Assembly (NCBI RefSeq): GCF_003751805.1
Contig: NZ_RKHQ01000001.1
Location: forward strand, 1,984,001 to 2,048,000
Direction of reading: 5' to 3'
DNA length: 64,000 nt
Source of the DNA: Salana multivorans
GTDB lineage: Bacteria; Actinomycetota; Actinomycetes; Actinomycetales; Beutenbergiaceae
The stretch's first letter is position 1; every line of letters starts with the position of its first letter. This document shows, in pieces, positions 16,640 to 24,304 of this stretch. The position numbers and the translations under genes are program-made. Below the pieces are notes generated by a model. The model did no database searches. It saw only the letters and a list, made by a program, of their open reading frames with translations, and was not told where the DNA came from.

Positions 16640-19306
16640 ATGAATGACGAGAGACGTCGGGTCGAGGGACCGACCGGGAGGAAGGCGGGGGTGCGGCTGC
16701 GCTCGCTGGCCGCGGCCGCCGGGCTGTCGGTGGTCATCGCCGGAGCCGCGTCCCCGGCCGCGTTCGCGGCCGAGGACGTCATCACGGTGACCACCAACGA
16801 GCGCTGCAACCCCGACGGCACCGCGATCGCCGGCTCGCTCCAGGCCGCGCTGGAGGCGGCGAACGCCTCGACTAACGCCGACGGCGTCCGGATCGTCTTC
16901 GCCGAGGGGCTCGACGAGATCTCGTTCAACAGCACCGTCTGCGCGATGCACGACGCCACCATCGGCGTCGGCAACGAGATCGCGGGTCTCCTCGGGGCCC
17001 GGTACCTCGTCGACTCCGCGGTCCCCGTGACGATCGACTTCACGAACCTTCCCGCGATCACCACGACGACGGACGCCGACTTCGCCGGCTTCTACGTCCA
17101 CTCCGACGACGTCGTGCTGGAGAATCTCGCGAATCTCAAGGCGGGAGCGGCCGGCATCGCGATCGACGGCGCGCGCGTGAGGATCTCCGGCATCGAGTTC
17201 AAGGACCCCGACAGCGCCATCTCCGAGGTCGGCGTCGCGCTGCTCGACGGGGCGTCGGACGTCACCATCGAGGACAGCGTCTTCCACAGCCAGTGGTGGA
17301 GCTCGATCCTGATCGACGGCTCCGTCGCCAACCCGACGACGGTGTCGAACGTCGTCGTCGACAACGTGACGAGCCGCGGCGTCGAGTCGGCCTACGGCCA
17401 CCTCGACATCGAGGACGGCGCGATCGTCGACGGTCTCACCGTGCGGGACAGCACGTTCGGCGCGAGCGACGAGAGCTCGACGACGCACGCCGTCTACGTC
17501 AACCCGAGCGTCGACGTGACGGGCCTGGTCTACTCGGGCAACACCGTGCTGCGCGGCACAGGCCCGGAGCGGAACGTGTTCTACTTCGAGGGCGGCGCCC
17601 AGACCTTCACCGACACGGTGATCGACGGCAACACGTTCACGGGGGCGTCGACCTCCGCCCCGCTCTCCCGGATCATCGGCTCGAACGCCGCCACCTGGAG
17701 CGGTCTCGAGCTCACGAACAACGAGGCCGAGCTCACGCGCGGCATCCTCATGGTCGGGGCGACCATCACCGACGCGGTCCTCTCGGGCAACACCTTCACC
17801 CGCACGCTCGAGCCCGCCGGTGCCGCGATCCACCTGCAGGGAACGCTCGAGGACGTCACCGTCGCGGACAACGTCCTCGACACGCCCTGGGCAGTCGACG
17901 GGATCCGCGTCCAGGGGGCGACCCCCGCGACGAACGTCGTGATCGAGAACAACACGATCCACGACTTCCACGCCGACGGCAGCCGCTCCTCCATCGCGAT
18001 CATCGCGCCGGGGGCGGGCAGCGTCGTGCGGGGCAACGAGCTCGTCCAGCACCTCGACCGCGCGGGCGTCGACCTGCCGAGCACGCTCAACAACCACTGG
18101 GCGGTGTACGTGTGGCTGGAGTCCAGCGCCGCGAACGCCGACACCAGCACCGGCTGGAGCATCGTCGACAACGCGATCGACGGGTTCGACGGGTGGAGCG
18201 ACGCCCCGATCGTCGTCAACGCGATCGGCAGGACGCTGGTGACCGGCAACACGTTCGGCGAGCACACCCAGGGCAGCTTCGACCCCGAGACCGAGAACGG
18301 TCGCCAGTGGTTCGTCTGGAACACCACCGGCCTGGTGAACCACAAGGTGCAGACGTTCCGCGCCGAGGACGTCCGCCTCGACGGGACGACCGGCTCGTTC
18401 ACGGCGACCCGGCCCGAGCCCGAGGCCGGCAACACGGCGGCCACCGCGCCCGTGACACTGCACGTCTACTGGACCGCCGACGACCACGCCGAGGAGTACC
18501 TCGGTGCGATCGCCGACGTGACGCCGGGTCAGCGCGTGTCCATCCCCACCGCGCACACCACCGGGTACCTGCGGGTGCAGACGGTGGACGCGAGCGGCAA
18601 CACGTCGCAGTACTCGAGCATCGACCAGGACGTCACCGTCGCCCCGGGGCCGCCCGTCGTGACCGGGACGACCGCGACGTCGGCGACCGGGACGGGCGAG
18701 CCCGAGGCGACCGTCGTCGTGCGCGACGCCGACGGCGAGGACGTCACCGAGGCGAGTGTCGACGCGGAGGGGAGCTGGACGGCTTCCGGCCTGGCCTGCG
18801 GCACCACGTACACGGTCGTCCAGATCGTCGACGGGGTCGAGAGCGACGAGGCGGAGCTCACGACGCAGGACTGCCCGGCGGCGCCGGCGGCCCCGGTCGT
18901 CGAGGAGGTCACCGCGGACGTCGTCCGGGGGACCGGTGAGCCGGGCGCGACCGTCACGCTGCGTGACGGGGACGGCGCGGTGGTCGCGACGGGTCGCGTG
19001 GCGGAGGACGGCTCCTGGTCGTTCGACGGGGCGGAGCTGGCCTGCGGGACCAGCTACACGGTGACCCAGACGGTCGACGGCGTCGACAGCGAGCCGGCCG
19101 AGCTCACCACGCCCGCGTGCGTGACGCCGACGCCCACGCCGACGCCGTCGACCTCGTCCACGGCGACGCCGTCGCCGAGCGCGAGCTCCGGTGGGCACCT
19201 GTCCGACACGGGCGCCTCCGGCGTCGGGATGGTGGCGCTCGGCACGCTCGTGCTGCTGGCCGCCGGCGGTGCCCTGGTGCTCGCGACCCGTCGTCGCACC
19301 GCCTAG
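16640..19306 (+). CDS. Cell-wall-anchored beta-helix surface protein
   Basis: An 888-residue secreted protein. The signal peptide (about residues 1-42) ends SPAAFAA. A right-handed parallel beta-helix fills roughly residues 130-600, with many short repeats of the form VxIxNNTI and SGNTF. Two Ig-like repeats of about 85 residues (GTGEPEATVVVRDADG and GTGEPGATVTLRDGDG) follow, then a Thr/Pro/Ser spacer. The sorting signal is LSDTG (from about residue 854), a membrane helix and RRRTA. Such folds bind or cut polysaccharides or act as adhesins. Catalytic residues are not obvious. GAGGGAG lies 8 nt before the ATG at 16640. It lies between a histidine kinase and a response regulator, which may control it. 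Confidence 0.85.
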   Translation: MNDERRRVEGPTGRKAGVRLRSLAAAAGLSVVIAGAASPAAFAAEDVITVTTNERCNPDGTAIAGSLQAALEAANASTNADGVRIVFAEGLDEISFNSTVCAMHDATIGVGNEIAGLLGARYLVDSAVPVTIDFTNLPAITTTTDADFAGFYVHSDDVVLENLANLKAGAAGIAIDGARVRISGIEFKDPDSAISEVGVALLDGASDVTIEDSVFHSQWWSSILIDGSVANPTTVSNVVVDNVTSRGVESAYGHLDIEDGAIVDGLTVRDSTFGASDESSTTHAVYVNPSVDVTGLVYSGNTVLRGTGPERNVFYFEGGAQTFTDTVIDGNTFTGASTSAPLSRIIGSNAATWSGLELTNNEAELTRGILMVGATITDAVLSGNTFTRTLEPAGAAIHLQGTLEDVTVADNVLDTPWAVDGIRVQGATPATNVVIENNTIHDFHADGSRSSIAIIAPGAGSVVRGNELVQHLDRAGVDLPSTLNNHWAVYVWLESSAANADTSTGWSIVDNAIDGFDGWSDAPIVVNAIGRTLVTGNTFGEHTQGSFDPETENGRQWFVWNTTGLVNHKVQTFRAEDVRLDGTTGSFTATRPEPEAGNTAATAPVTLHVYWTADDHAEEYLGAIADVTPGQRVSIPTAHTTGYLRVQTVDASGNTSQYSSIDQDVTVAPGPPVVTGTTATSATGTGEPEATVVVRDADGEDVTEASVDAEGSWTASGLACGTTYTVVQIVDGVESDEAELTTQDCPAAPAAPVVEEVTADVVRGTGEPGATVTLRDGDGAVVATGRVAEDGSWSFDGAELACGTSYTVTQTVDGVDSEPAELTTPACVTPTPTPTPSTSSTATPSPSASSGGHLSDTGASGVGMVALGTLVLLAAGGALVLATRRRTA

Positions 19307-19319
19307 GCGCGATGCGGGA

Positions 19320-19355
19320 GGATGGGGCGGCGACCCAGGGGGCGCCGCCCCATCC
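19320..19355 (+). terminator. Terminator hairpin after surface-protein gene
   Basis: Perfect 13-bp arms GGATGGGGCGGCG (19320-19332) and CGCCGCCCCATCC (19343-19355) lie 14 bp after the stop codon. There is no T tract, as is common in actinobacteria. Confidence 0.75.
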
Positions 19356-19420
19356 GACGCGCGGGGGCGTGCGAGGGAACGCCGTCGCTCGGGGTTGAGG
19401 GACTCGGGGGTTGAGGGAAC

Positions 19421-20164
19421 GTGTCATCGAGGAGGCCGATGGGCCGCGCCGCGTCCTGCCGCGTCGCCATCGTCGAGGACCACCGGCTGCAGCGGCTTCG
19501 GACCGAGGACCTGCTCCTGCGCGGTGGCGACTTCACGATCGTGTTCAGCGGCGAGTCGCTGCCGGAGTTCATGACGTGGGTGCGGTCGACGCCACCGGGT
19601 CACCGGCCGCACCTGCTCGTCCTCGACCTCGTCGTCGAGCGGCAGCCGAACGTCGACGTGAACCTGGTCGCGGCGCTGCTCCGGGCGGGGCTGCGCATCG
19701 TCGTGCTCACGGCGATGTCCTCGCCGCCGCTGGTCCGCCGGATCGTGCGCGCCGGCGTCACGGTCGTCGTCGGCAAGCGCGACCCCGAGGAGGACGTGCT
19801 GGCCGGCGTGCACGCCGCGCTGCGCGGCGAGGAGTGGATGACGTCGGAGCTGGCGGCCGTGCTCGCCGGCGACCCGGACCGGCCGCGGCTGAGCCAGCAG
19901 GAGGAGCGCGCGCTCGTGCTCTACGCGACGGGGCTCACCGTCGAGCAGGTCGCGACGTCGATGGGCATCGGCCGGGACACGGCCAAGCAGTACCTCGACC
20001 GGGTGAAGAAGAAGTACGCCGCGGCCGGGGTGCCGGTGCGGTCCAAGCTCGACTTCGGGCGGATCGCCTGGTCGGAGGGGCTGATCGACCCGGAGTCGGG
20101 ATCGGCCTCGTCGGTGTGGACGGACGCCGCGGGGGCCGGGGACGCCAGGGAGCCCGCGGAGTAG
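19421..20164 (+). CDS. Response regulator, LuxR-type HTH output
   Basis: A 247-residue two-component regulator. The receiver domain has the acidic pair E19/D20 (VAIVEDH), phosphoacceptor D69 (LLVLDLV), T97 and K119. The C-terminal domain (about residues 155-205, LSQQEERALVLYATGLTVEQVATSMGIG) is a LuxR/NarL helix-turn-helix, slightly divergent (TAKQYLDRVKKKYAAAG). GTG at 19421 is used as the start. An ATG at 19439 shortly after AGGAGG would remove six residues. It likely receives phosphate from the double histidine kinase at 13974-16367 and may regulate the surface-protein gene between them. Confidence 0.88.
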   Translation: MSSRRPMGRAASCRVAIVEDHRLQRLRTEDLLLRGGDFTIVFSGESLPEFMTWVRSTPPGHRPHLLVLDLVVERQPNVDVNLVAALLRAGLRIVVLTAMSSPPLVRRIVRAGVTVVVGKRDPEEDVLAGVHAALRGEEWMTSELAAVLAGDPDRPRLSQQEERALVLYATGLTVEQVATSMGIGRDTAKQYLDRVKKKYAAAGVPVRSKLDFGRIAWSEGLIDPESGSASSVWTDAAGAGDAREPAE

Positions 20165-20175
20165 GCCGCCCTCGC

Positions 20176-20379
20176 TCAGGTCCCGCGGCCGTACCTCTTG
20201 TGCGCCGCCTGCCGGCTGACGCCGAGGAACATCGCGATCGCGGCCCAGGAGTACCCGGTGTTGCGGGCGCGGCGGACGGCCACCTCCTGGCGGCGCTCCA
20301 GGTCGGCCCGCTCGCGGCTGATCGCGAGGAGCTCCTGGAGCGGGTCGGGGTCGGCGGCCCCGAGCGACGTGCGCGTCAT
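20176..20379 (-). CDS. Small helix-turn-helix protein
   Basis: A 67-residue protein. An acidic, coiled helix (LQELLAISRERADLERRQEVAVRRAR) is followed by a helix-turn-helix, YSWAAIAMFLGVSRQAAHKRYG, resembling those of short actinobacterial DNA-binding proteins. AGGAGG lies 5 nt before the ATG. Two GTCA-N8-TGAC sites in its promoter region suggest autoregulation. Its gene is convergent with the response regulator gene, 11 bp apart. Confidence 0.8.
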   Translation of the reverse strand: MTRTSLGAADPDPLQELLAISRERADLERRQEVAVRRARNTGYSWAAIAMFLGVSRQAAHKRYGRGT

Positions 20380-20415
20380 GTCATCCTCCTGCTGGCGGTC
20401 GGGATCGGGGATCCC

Positions 20416-20463
20416 GTCAACCTAGGATGACAGCGCGATGTCGTGGTGTCAACCTGCATTGAC
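20416..20463 (-). promoter_or_regulatory. Paired GTCA-N8-TGAC operator-like sites
   Basis: GTCAACCTAGGATGAC (20416-20431) and GTCAACCTGCATTGAC (20448-20463) are two related 16-bp sites with inverted GTCA/TGAC ends. Their starts are 32 bp apart, about three helical turns. They lie 37-84 bp upstream of the small HTH gene. On the minus strand TTGACA (overlapping the distal site) could be a -35 box for that gene. Confidence 0.6.
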
Positions 20464-20502
20464 GACGGCCGGTGGCCCGGCGCGCCCTCGGCGCGGCGCG
20501 GG

Positions 20503-20508
20503 TACCGT
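20503..20508 (+). promoter_or_regulatory. -10 box of probable leaderless gene (SRPBCC)
   Basis: TACCGT lies 6 nt before the ATG at 20515, so transcription would start at or near the start codon. No good ribosome site is present. Confidence 0.5.
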
Positions 20509-20514
20509 GGGCGG

Positions 20515-20991
20515 ATGCCCGTCGTGGAATCGTCGATCGTCGTTCCCATCGACCCGGCGACCGCGTTCGCGGTGTCCCAGACGACCGGCGCGACGCGGCT
20601 GCGCTGGGACCCGTTCGTCCGTCGCCAGCGGTTCCTCGACGACGCCGTCGCGCCCGCGAGGGGGGTGCGGACGCTCACCCGGCACACCTCGGGGCTGACC
20701 ATGGTGAGCGAGTACGTGTCGTACGCGCCGCCGACGAACGTCGGCATGCGGATGGTGACCGGCCCCTGGTTCTTCGCGAACCTCGCGGGCGGCTGGCGGT
20801 TCAAGCCCGCCGACGGCGGGACGCTGGCGACCTGGAAGTACAGCTTCGCCTGCCGCCCGGCCTGGCTCGCCCCGCTGGCCGAGCGGATCGGCGCGCGCGT
20901 CCTGCAGCGCGAGATCGACCGGCGGATCGCCGGCTTCGCGCGCGGCTGCGCCGACCCCGTCGTCCTCGCGGAGGTCCGCGCGGGCGCGTGA
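20515..20991 (+). CDS. SRPBCC (polyketide cyclase/START-like) family protein
   Basis: A 158-residue single-domain protein with the helix-grip pattern of the SRPBCC superfamily. It begins VVESSIVVPIDPATAFAVSQTT, has a central WDPFVRRQRFLDD, and ends in a long helix (LAERIGARVLQREIDRRIAGFARGC). Members bind small hydrophobic ligands. The function here is unknown. The ATG at 20515 is preferred over an upstream ATG at 20443 because homology-like sequence begins at MPVVESS and a -10 box lies 6 nt upstream. It is divergent from the small HTH gene and precedes purM. Confidence 0.72.
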   Translation: MPVVESSIVVPIDPATAFAVSQTTGATRLRWDPFVRRQRFLDDAVAPARGVRTLTRHTSGLTMVSEYVSYAPPTNVGMRMVTGPWFFANLAGGWRFKPADGGTLATWKYSFACRPAWLAPLAERIGARVLQREIDRRIAGFARGCADPVVLAEVRAGA

Positions 20992-21037
20992 GCCCCCGGG
21001 GCCGTGGACAGGCCGCCACCGCCGGGGCCGCGGACGG

Positions 21038-21043
21038 TAGCGT
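21038..21043 (+). promoter_or_regulatory. -10 box of probable leaderless purM
   Basis: TAGCGT lies 7 nt before the GTG start of purM, within GGTAGCGT. The same octamer precedes mevalonate kinase. No ribosome site is seen. Confidence 0.5.
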
Positions 21044-21050
21044 GGCATCC

Positions 21051-22151
21051 GTGAGCGATCTGTACAGCGAGGCCGGGGTCGACGTCGAGGCGGGCGACCG
21101 CGCCGTCGAGCTGATGAAGGCGGCGGTCGGCCGGACCCAGGGCCTGCAGGTGCTGGGCGGCGTCGGCGGGTTCGCCGGGCTCTGGGACGCCTCGGACCTG
21201 CTCACCTACTCCCGGCCGCTCCTGGCGACCTCGACCGACGGCGTCGGCACCAAGGTCGCCATCGCGCAGCGCCTGGACAAGCACGACACGATCGGCATCG
21301 ACCTCGTCGGCATGGTCGTCGACGACATCGTGGTCTGCGGCGCCCGCCCCCTCTTCATGACCGACTACATCGCGTGCGGCCGCGTCGTGCCCGAGCGCAT
21401 CGCCGCGATCGTCAGCGGGATCGCCCGCGGCTGCGAGGAGACCGGGACGGCCCTCGTCGGCGGCGAGACCGCCGAGCACCCGGGCCTGCTCGACGTCGAG
21501 GAGTACGACGTCGCGGGCGCCGCGACCGGCGTGGTCGAGGCCTCCCGCGTCCTCGGACCGGACCGCGTGCGCGACGGCGACGTCCTCGTCGCGATGGCGT
21601 CCTCCGGCATCCACGCGAACGGCTACTCCCTCGTCCGCCACGTCCTCGCGACGACGGGCTGGGGCCTCGAGCGCCGCGTGGACGAGCTCGGGCGCACGCT
21701 GGGCGAGGAGCTGCTCGAACCGACCCGGCTCTACACGCGGGCGTGCCTCGACCTGGCCGAGGTCGTCGAGGTGCACGCGTTCACGCACGTGACCGGCGGC
21801 GGTCTCGCCGCGAACCTCGCGCGCGTCCTTCCGCCGGGGCTGGTCGCCGACGTCGAGCGGGCGTCGTGGGTCGTCCCGCCGGTCTTCTCGCTGCTCGCGA
21901 GCGGCGCCGGGGCCGAGGTGGTCGACCTCGAGGGCACGCTCAACCTGGGCGTCGGGATGGTCGCGATCGTGCCGCCGGAGGCGTACGAGGCCGCCGTGGC
22001 GATCCTGGGGGCCGCCGGCATCGGGGCGTGGGAGCTCGGCCGGGTGCGCGTCGAGGTGCCCGACGACGTGACGCACCACCAGCTCGTCACCGGCACGAAG
22101 GGCGTGCGCGGCGGAGCCGTCGTGATGCAGGGGAGCTACCGCGCGAGCTGA
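21051..22151 (+). CDS. purM: Phosphoribosylformylglycinamidine cyclo-ligase (AIR synthetase)
   Basis: A 366-residue enzyme that closes the imidazole ring in step five of purine synthesis. The start is GTG at 21051 (MSDLYSEAGVDVEAGDRAVELM). The ATP-binding signature STDGVGTKVAIA and the conserved GIDLVGMVVDDIVVCGARP and GGETAEHPG motifs are intact, and length is normal. It stands apart from purF, which is 8 kb away on the other strand. DUF3073 follows it convergently. Probably transcribed as a leaderless message from the TAGCGT box. Confidence 0.96.
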   Translation: MSDLYSEAGVDVEAGDRAVELMKAAVGRTQGLQVLGGVGGFAGLWDASDLLTYSRPLLATSTDGVGTKVAIAQRLDKHDTIGIDLVGMVVDDIVVCGARPLFMTDYIACGRVVPERIAAIVSGIARGCEETGTALVGGETAEHPGLLDVEEYDVAGAATGVVEASRVLGPDRVRDGDVLVAMASSGIHANGYSLVRHVLATTGWGLERRVDELGRTLGEELLEPTRLYTRACLDLAEVVEVHAFTHVTGGGLAANLARVLPPGLVADVERASWVVPPVFSLLASGAGAEVVDLEGTLNLGVGMVAIVPPEAYEAAVAILGAAGIGAWELGRVRVEVPDDVTHHQLVTGTKGVRGGAVVMQGSYRAS

Positions 22152-22165
22152 GGCTCGGCGGTCGG

Positions 22166-22192
22166 CGGGCCGGCCCGGAAGCGGGCGGCCCG
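22166..22192. terminator. Hairpin between convergent purM and DUF3073 genes
   Basis: CGGGCCG (22166-22172) pairs with CGGCCCG (22186-22192) in the 57-bp gap between two convergent stop codons. It is a modest bidirectional terminator candidate. Confidence 0.45.
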
Positions 22193-22208
22193 GAGGGGTG
22201 ACGAGGAG

Positions 22209-22403
22209 CTAGTCCTCGTCCTCGTCCCACTCCACGGTGTCGGCGTAGGGGTCCTCGTCGTACACGGGGTCGTCGACGACGCCGGTGCCGACGCCGGAGT
22301 GCCCGAGCTCGCGCTCCAAAGCCTTGTAGTCGGTCGGCGGCGTGTAGTACTTAAGCTGCCGCGCAACCTTCGTCTGCTTTGCCTTCTGACGGCCGCGTCC
22401 CAT
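22209..22403 (-). CDS. DUF3073 family protein
   Basis: A 64-residue actinobacterial protein with the diagnostic N-terminus MGRGRQKAKQTKVARQLKYY and a very acidic tail ending VEWDEDED. The basic head suggests nucleic-acid contact, but its function is not established. The ATG at 22403 is chosen over an in-frame GTG at 22421 because GGAGGGG lies 8 nt upstream and homologues begin MGRG. Location next to purM is conserved in many actinobacteria. Confidence 0.9.
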   Translation of the reverse strand: MGRGRQKAKQTKVARQLKYYTPPTDYKALERELGHSGVGTGVVDDPVYDEDPYADTVEWDEDED

Positions 22404-22495
22404 GGACTCGACCCCCTCCACTCGGGTGCCAACGCGACATCGTGTGGCCGTAGTCGCGCCGGGGAACTGTTCGGTGTGCCGCGTACCAGGTTACA

Positions 22496-22521
22496 TGGCG
22501 ATTCGCTGACCTGGCGATTCG
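22496..22521. repeat. 10-bp direct repeat upstream of DUF3073
   Basis: TGGCGATTCG occurs at 22496-22505 and 22512-22521, 16 bp apart, upstream of the DUF3073 gene and just after the DUF3618 stop. On the minus strand a TAACCT box (possible -10) lies next to it. Confidence 0.4.
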
Positions 22522-22523
22522 TC

Positions 22524-22901
22524 TCAGCGGCGGCGGCCCGCGAGGACGGCGGCCACGACGACGCCGGCGACGGCGGCCGCGGCGCCGGCGAGGATCGCGA
22601 GGGCGCGCGGCTGACCGGCCTTGACGTCGTCCGCGAACTCCGTCGCGAGCTCGCGGGCCGCGACGGCCTTCTCCTCCGCGACGTCCTGGACCAGCGCGAC
22701 GGTCTCGGCTGCCGCCTCCTTCGTCCGGGCGACGGCCTCCTTGGCCTGCGTGCGCGGGTCGATCCGGACGGCGAGCTCGTCGACCGTGCGGCTCAGGTCC
22801 TCGCGGGTGCGGGCGAGCTCGGCCTCGATCTCGGCGATCGAGCGACGAGGCGCCTTCTCCTCGGCCGGCTCGTCGGCGCTACTCGGCGGTGTCGTGCTCA
22901 T
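22524..22901 (-). CDS. DUF3618 family membrane-tethered protein
   Basis: A 125-residue protein. The DUF3618 core RSIAEIEAELARTREDLSRTVDELAVRIDP (about residues 20-50) is followed by a long charged helix rich in Lys, Glu and Ala, and one C-terminal membrane segment (LAILAGAAAAVAGVVVAAVLAGRRR). Function is unknown; the family is common beside holin-like proteins in actinobacterial envelope loci. Its start overlaps the holin-like gene by 23 bp, so the two form an operon. Confidence 0.85.
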   Translation of the reverse strand: MSTTPPSSADEPAEEKAPRRSIAEIEAELARTREDLSRTVDELAVRIDPRTQAKEAVARTKEAAAETVALVQDVAEEKAVAARELATEFADDVKAGQPRALAILAGAAAAVAGVVVAAVLAGRRR

Positions 22902-23292
22902 GGCTGAGGCCCTCCTTGACGATGGCGATGTCCTGCTTGAGGCCCTGGGCGAGCTCCGGCTTGACCTCGCCCGCGGCGTCGATCTGCTTCTTCGCGACGA
23001 ACGCGAGCGCCCCGGCGATGCCGAACAGCACGACGGCGACGATGAGCGCGGCCAGCCAGGGCGCCAGGACCTCGGCCAGCGCGAGCACGAGGCACGCGAT
23101 GATCGTCCCGAACCCGAAGAACGCCAGCAGCGCGGCCCCGGCGAGCAGGCCGCCCGCGATGCCGAACTTCTGGCCCTTCTCCATGAGCTGGGCCTTGAAG
23201 AGGTCGATCTCACCCCGGACGAGGGCGCTCATCTGCTGGGTCAGGCTGGACACGAGCTCGCCGAGCGTGGGCTGCAGCGGATTCTGTGACAT
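22879..23292 (-). CDS. Actinobacterial holin superfamily III-like membrane protein
   Basis: A 137-residue protein with an amphipathic N-terminus (LGELVSSLTQQMSALVRGEIDLFKAQL) and two membrane hairpin helices (GIAGGLLAGAALLAFFGFGTII and APWLAALIVAVVLFGIAGALAFV), the PF07332-type arrangement. Despite the holin name, such chromosomal genes are usually not phage genes. No phage genes are nearby. GGGAGG lies 8 nt before the ATG at 23292. It is divergent from the exonuclease gene. Confidence 0.85.
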   Translation of the reverse strand: MSQNPLQPTLGELVSSLTQQMSALVRGEIDLFKAQLMEKGQKFGIAGGLLAGAALLAFFGFGTIIACLVLALAEVLAPWLAALIVAVVLFGIAGALAFVAKKQIDAAGEVKPELAQGLKQDIAIVKEGLSHEHDTAE

Positions 23293-23352
23293 CGGTCGAT
23301 CCTCCCGTTTGCTGTCACCAGTTTTCCACGAACTCGGTGGGAGAGTTGGCGC

Positions 23353-24279
23353 ATGACGACTCGGGGTCCCCTGCTGCTGCTCGACGCGGCGTCGCTGTAC
23401 TACCGCGCCTTCTTCGGCGACCGGGGGAAGATCCTCGCTCCGGACGGCTCCCCGGTGGGTGCCGTGCGCGGGTTCCTCGACATGATCGCCTACCTGGTCC
23501 GGGAGCGCCGGCCCTCCGGTCTGGTCGCCTGCTGGGACGACGACTGGCGCCCGGAGTTCCGCGTTGCCGCCCTTCCGTCGTACAAGGCGCACCGCGTGGC
23601 CGCCGACGGCGGCGAGGACGCGCCCCCCGAGCTCGGACCGCAGGTCGACCTCATCGTCGAGGTGCTCGCTGCGCTGGGGATCGCGCGCGTCGGCGCCGCG
23701 GGCTGCGAGGCCGACGACGTCATCGGGACGCTCACCACCCGGGCGCTCGCGGCCGACGCGACGACGACGGTCGAGATCGCCACGGGCGACCGCGACCTGT
23801 TCCAGCTCGTCTCGCCGCGCGTGCGCGTGCTCTATACGGCGCGCGGCGTGCGCAACCTCGACGTGATCGACGAGCCGCGGCTCGCCGAGCGGTACGGCGT
23901 GGCCTCCGGTGACGCCTACGCCGACCTCGCCGTGCTGCGCGGCGACGCGTCGGACGGGCTGCCGGGCGTCGCGGGCATCGGGGAGAAGACGGGCGCCGGG
24001 CTGCTCGGCCGGTTCGGGACGCTGGCGGGGGTCGTGGCGGCCGCCGACGACCCCGGCTCCGACCTCTCCGCCGGCCAGCGCGCGAAGCTGCTGGCGGGCG
24101 CGGAGTACCTGGCCGTTGCCCCCGGCGTGGTCCGGGTGCTGCGCGACGCCGACCTCCCGGAGGCCGACCCGGAGCTGCCCGGCGAGCCGCGCGACGCCGC
24201 CGCGCTCGCCGCCCTCTCCTCGCGCTGGGGGCTCGGGTCGAGCGTCACCCGCCTGCGGGCCGCCCTGACCGCCGGCTGA
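23353..24279 (+). CDS. 5'-3' exonuclease (FEN/PolI N-terminal-like)
   Basis: A 308-residue stand-alone flap/5'-3' exonuclease. The PIN-like domain carries the metal-binding acids: D11 of LLLLDAAS, D62-D64 in CWDDDW, GCEADDVIGT and ATGDRDLFQLV. An H3TH DNA-binding helix follows (GDASDGLPGVAGIGEKTGAGLL). It would remove RNA primers or flaps in DNA repair, like the PolI N-terminal domain, but lacks a polymerase part. GAGAGT lies 6 nt before the ATG, possibly a weak leaderless -10. The mevalonate operon starts 25 bp downstream. Confidence 0.92.
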   Translation: MTTRGPLLLLDAASLYYRAFFGDRGKILAPDGSPVGAVRGFLDMIAYLVRERRPSGLVACWDDDWRPEFRVAALPSYKAHRVAADGGEDAPPELGPQVDLIVEVLAALGIARVGAAGCEADDVIGTLTTRALAADATTTVEIATGDRDLFQLVSPRVRVLYTARGVRNLDVIDEPRLAERYGVASGDAYADLAVLRGDASDGLPGVAGIGEKTGAGLLGRFGTLAGVVAAADDPGSDLSAGQRAKLLAGAEYLAVAPGVVRVLRDADLPEADPELPGEPRDAAALAALSSRWGLGSSVTRLRAALTAG

Positions 24280-24292
24280 CGCCGGCGAAGGG

Positions 24293-24298
24293 TAGCGT
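24293..24298 (+). promoter_or_regulatory. -10 box of probable leaderless mevalonate operon
   Basis: TAGCGT (in GGTAGCGT) lies 6 nt before the GTG start of mevalonate kinase, in the 25-bp gap after the exonuclease gene. The operon therefore seems to have its own promoter. Confidence 0.5.
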
Positions 24299-24304
24299 TG
24301 CGGC

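Noticed and set aside
22879-23292. Holin-like protein as evidence of a prophage
   Set aside because: No phage structural, integrase or lysin genes are near. This holin superfamily III type is common in actinobacterial chromosomes next to DUF3618.
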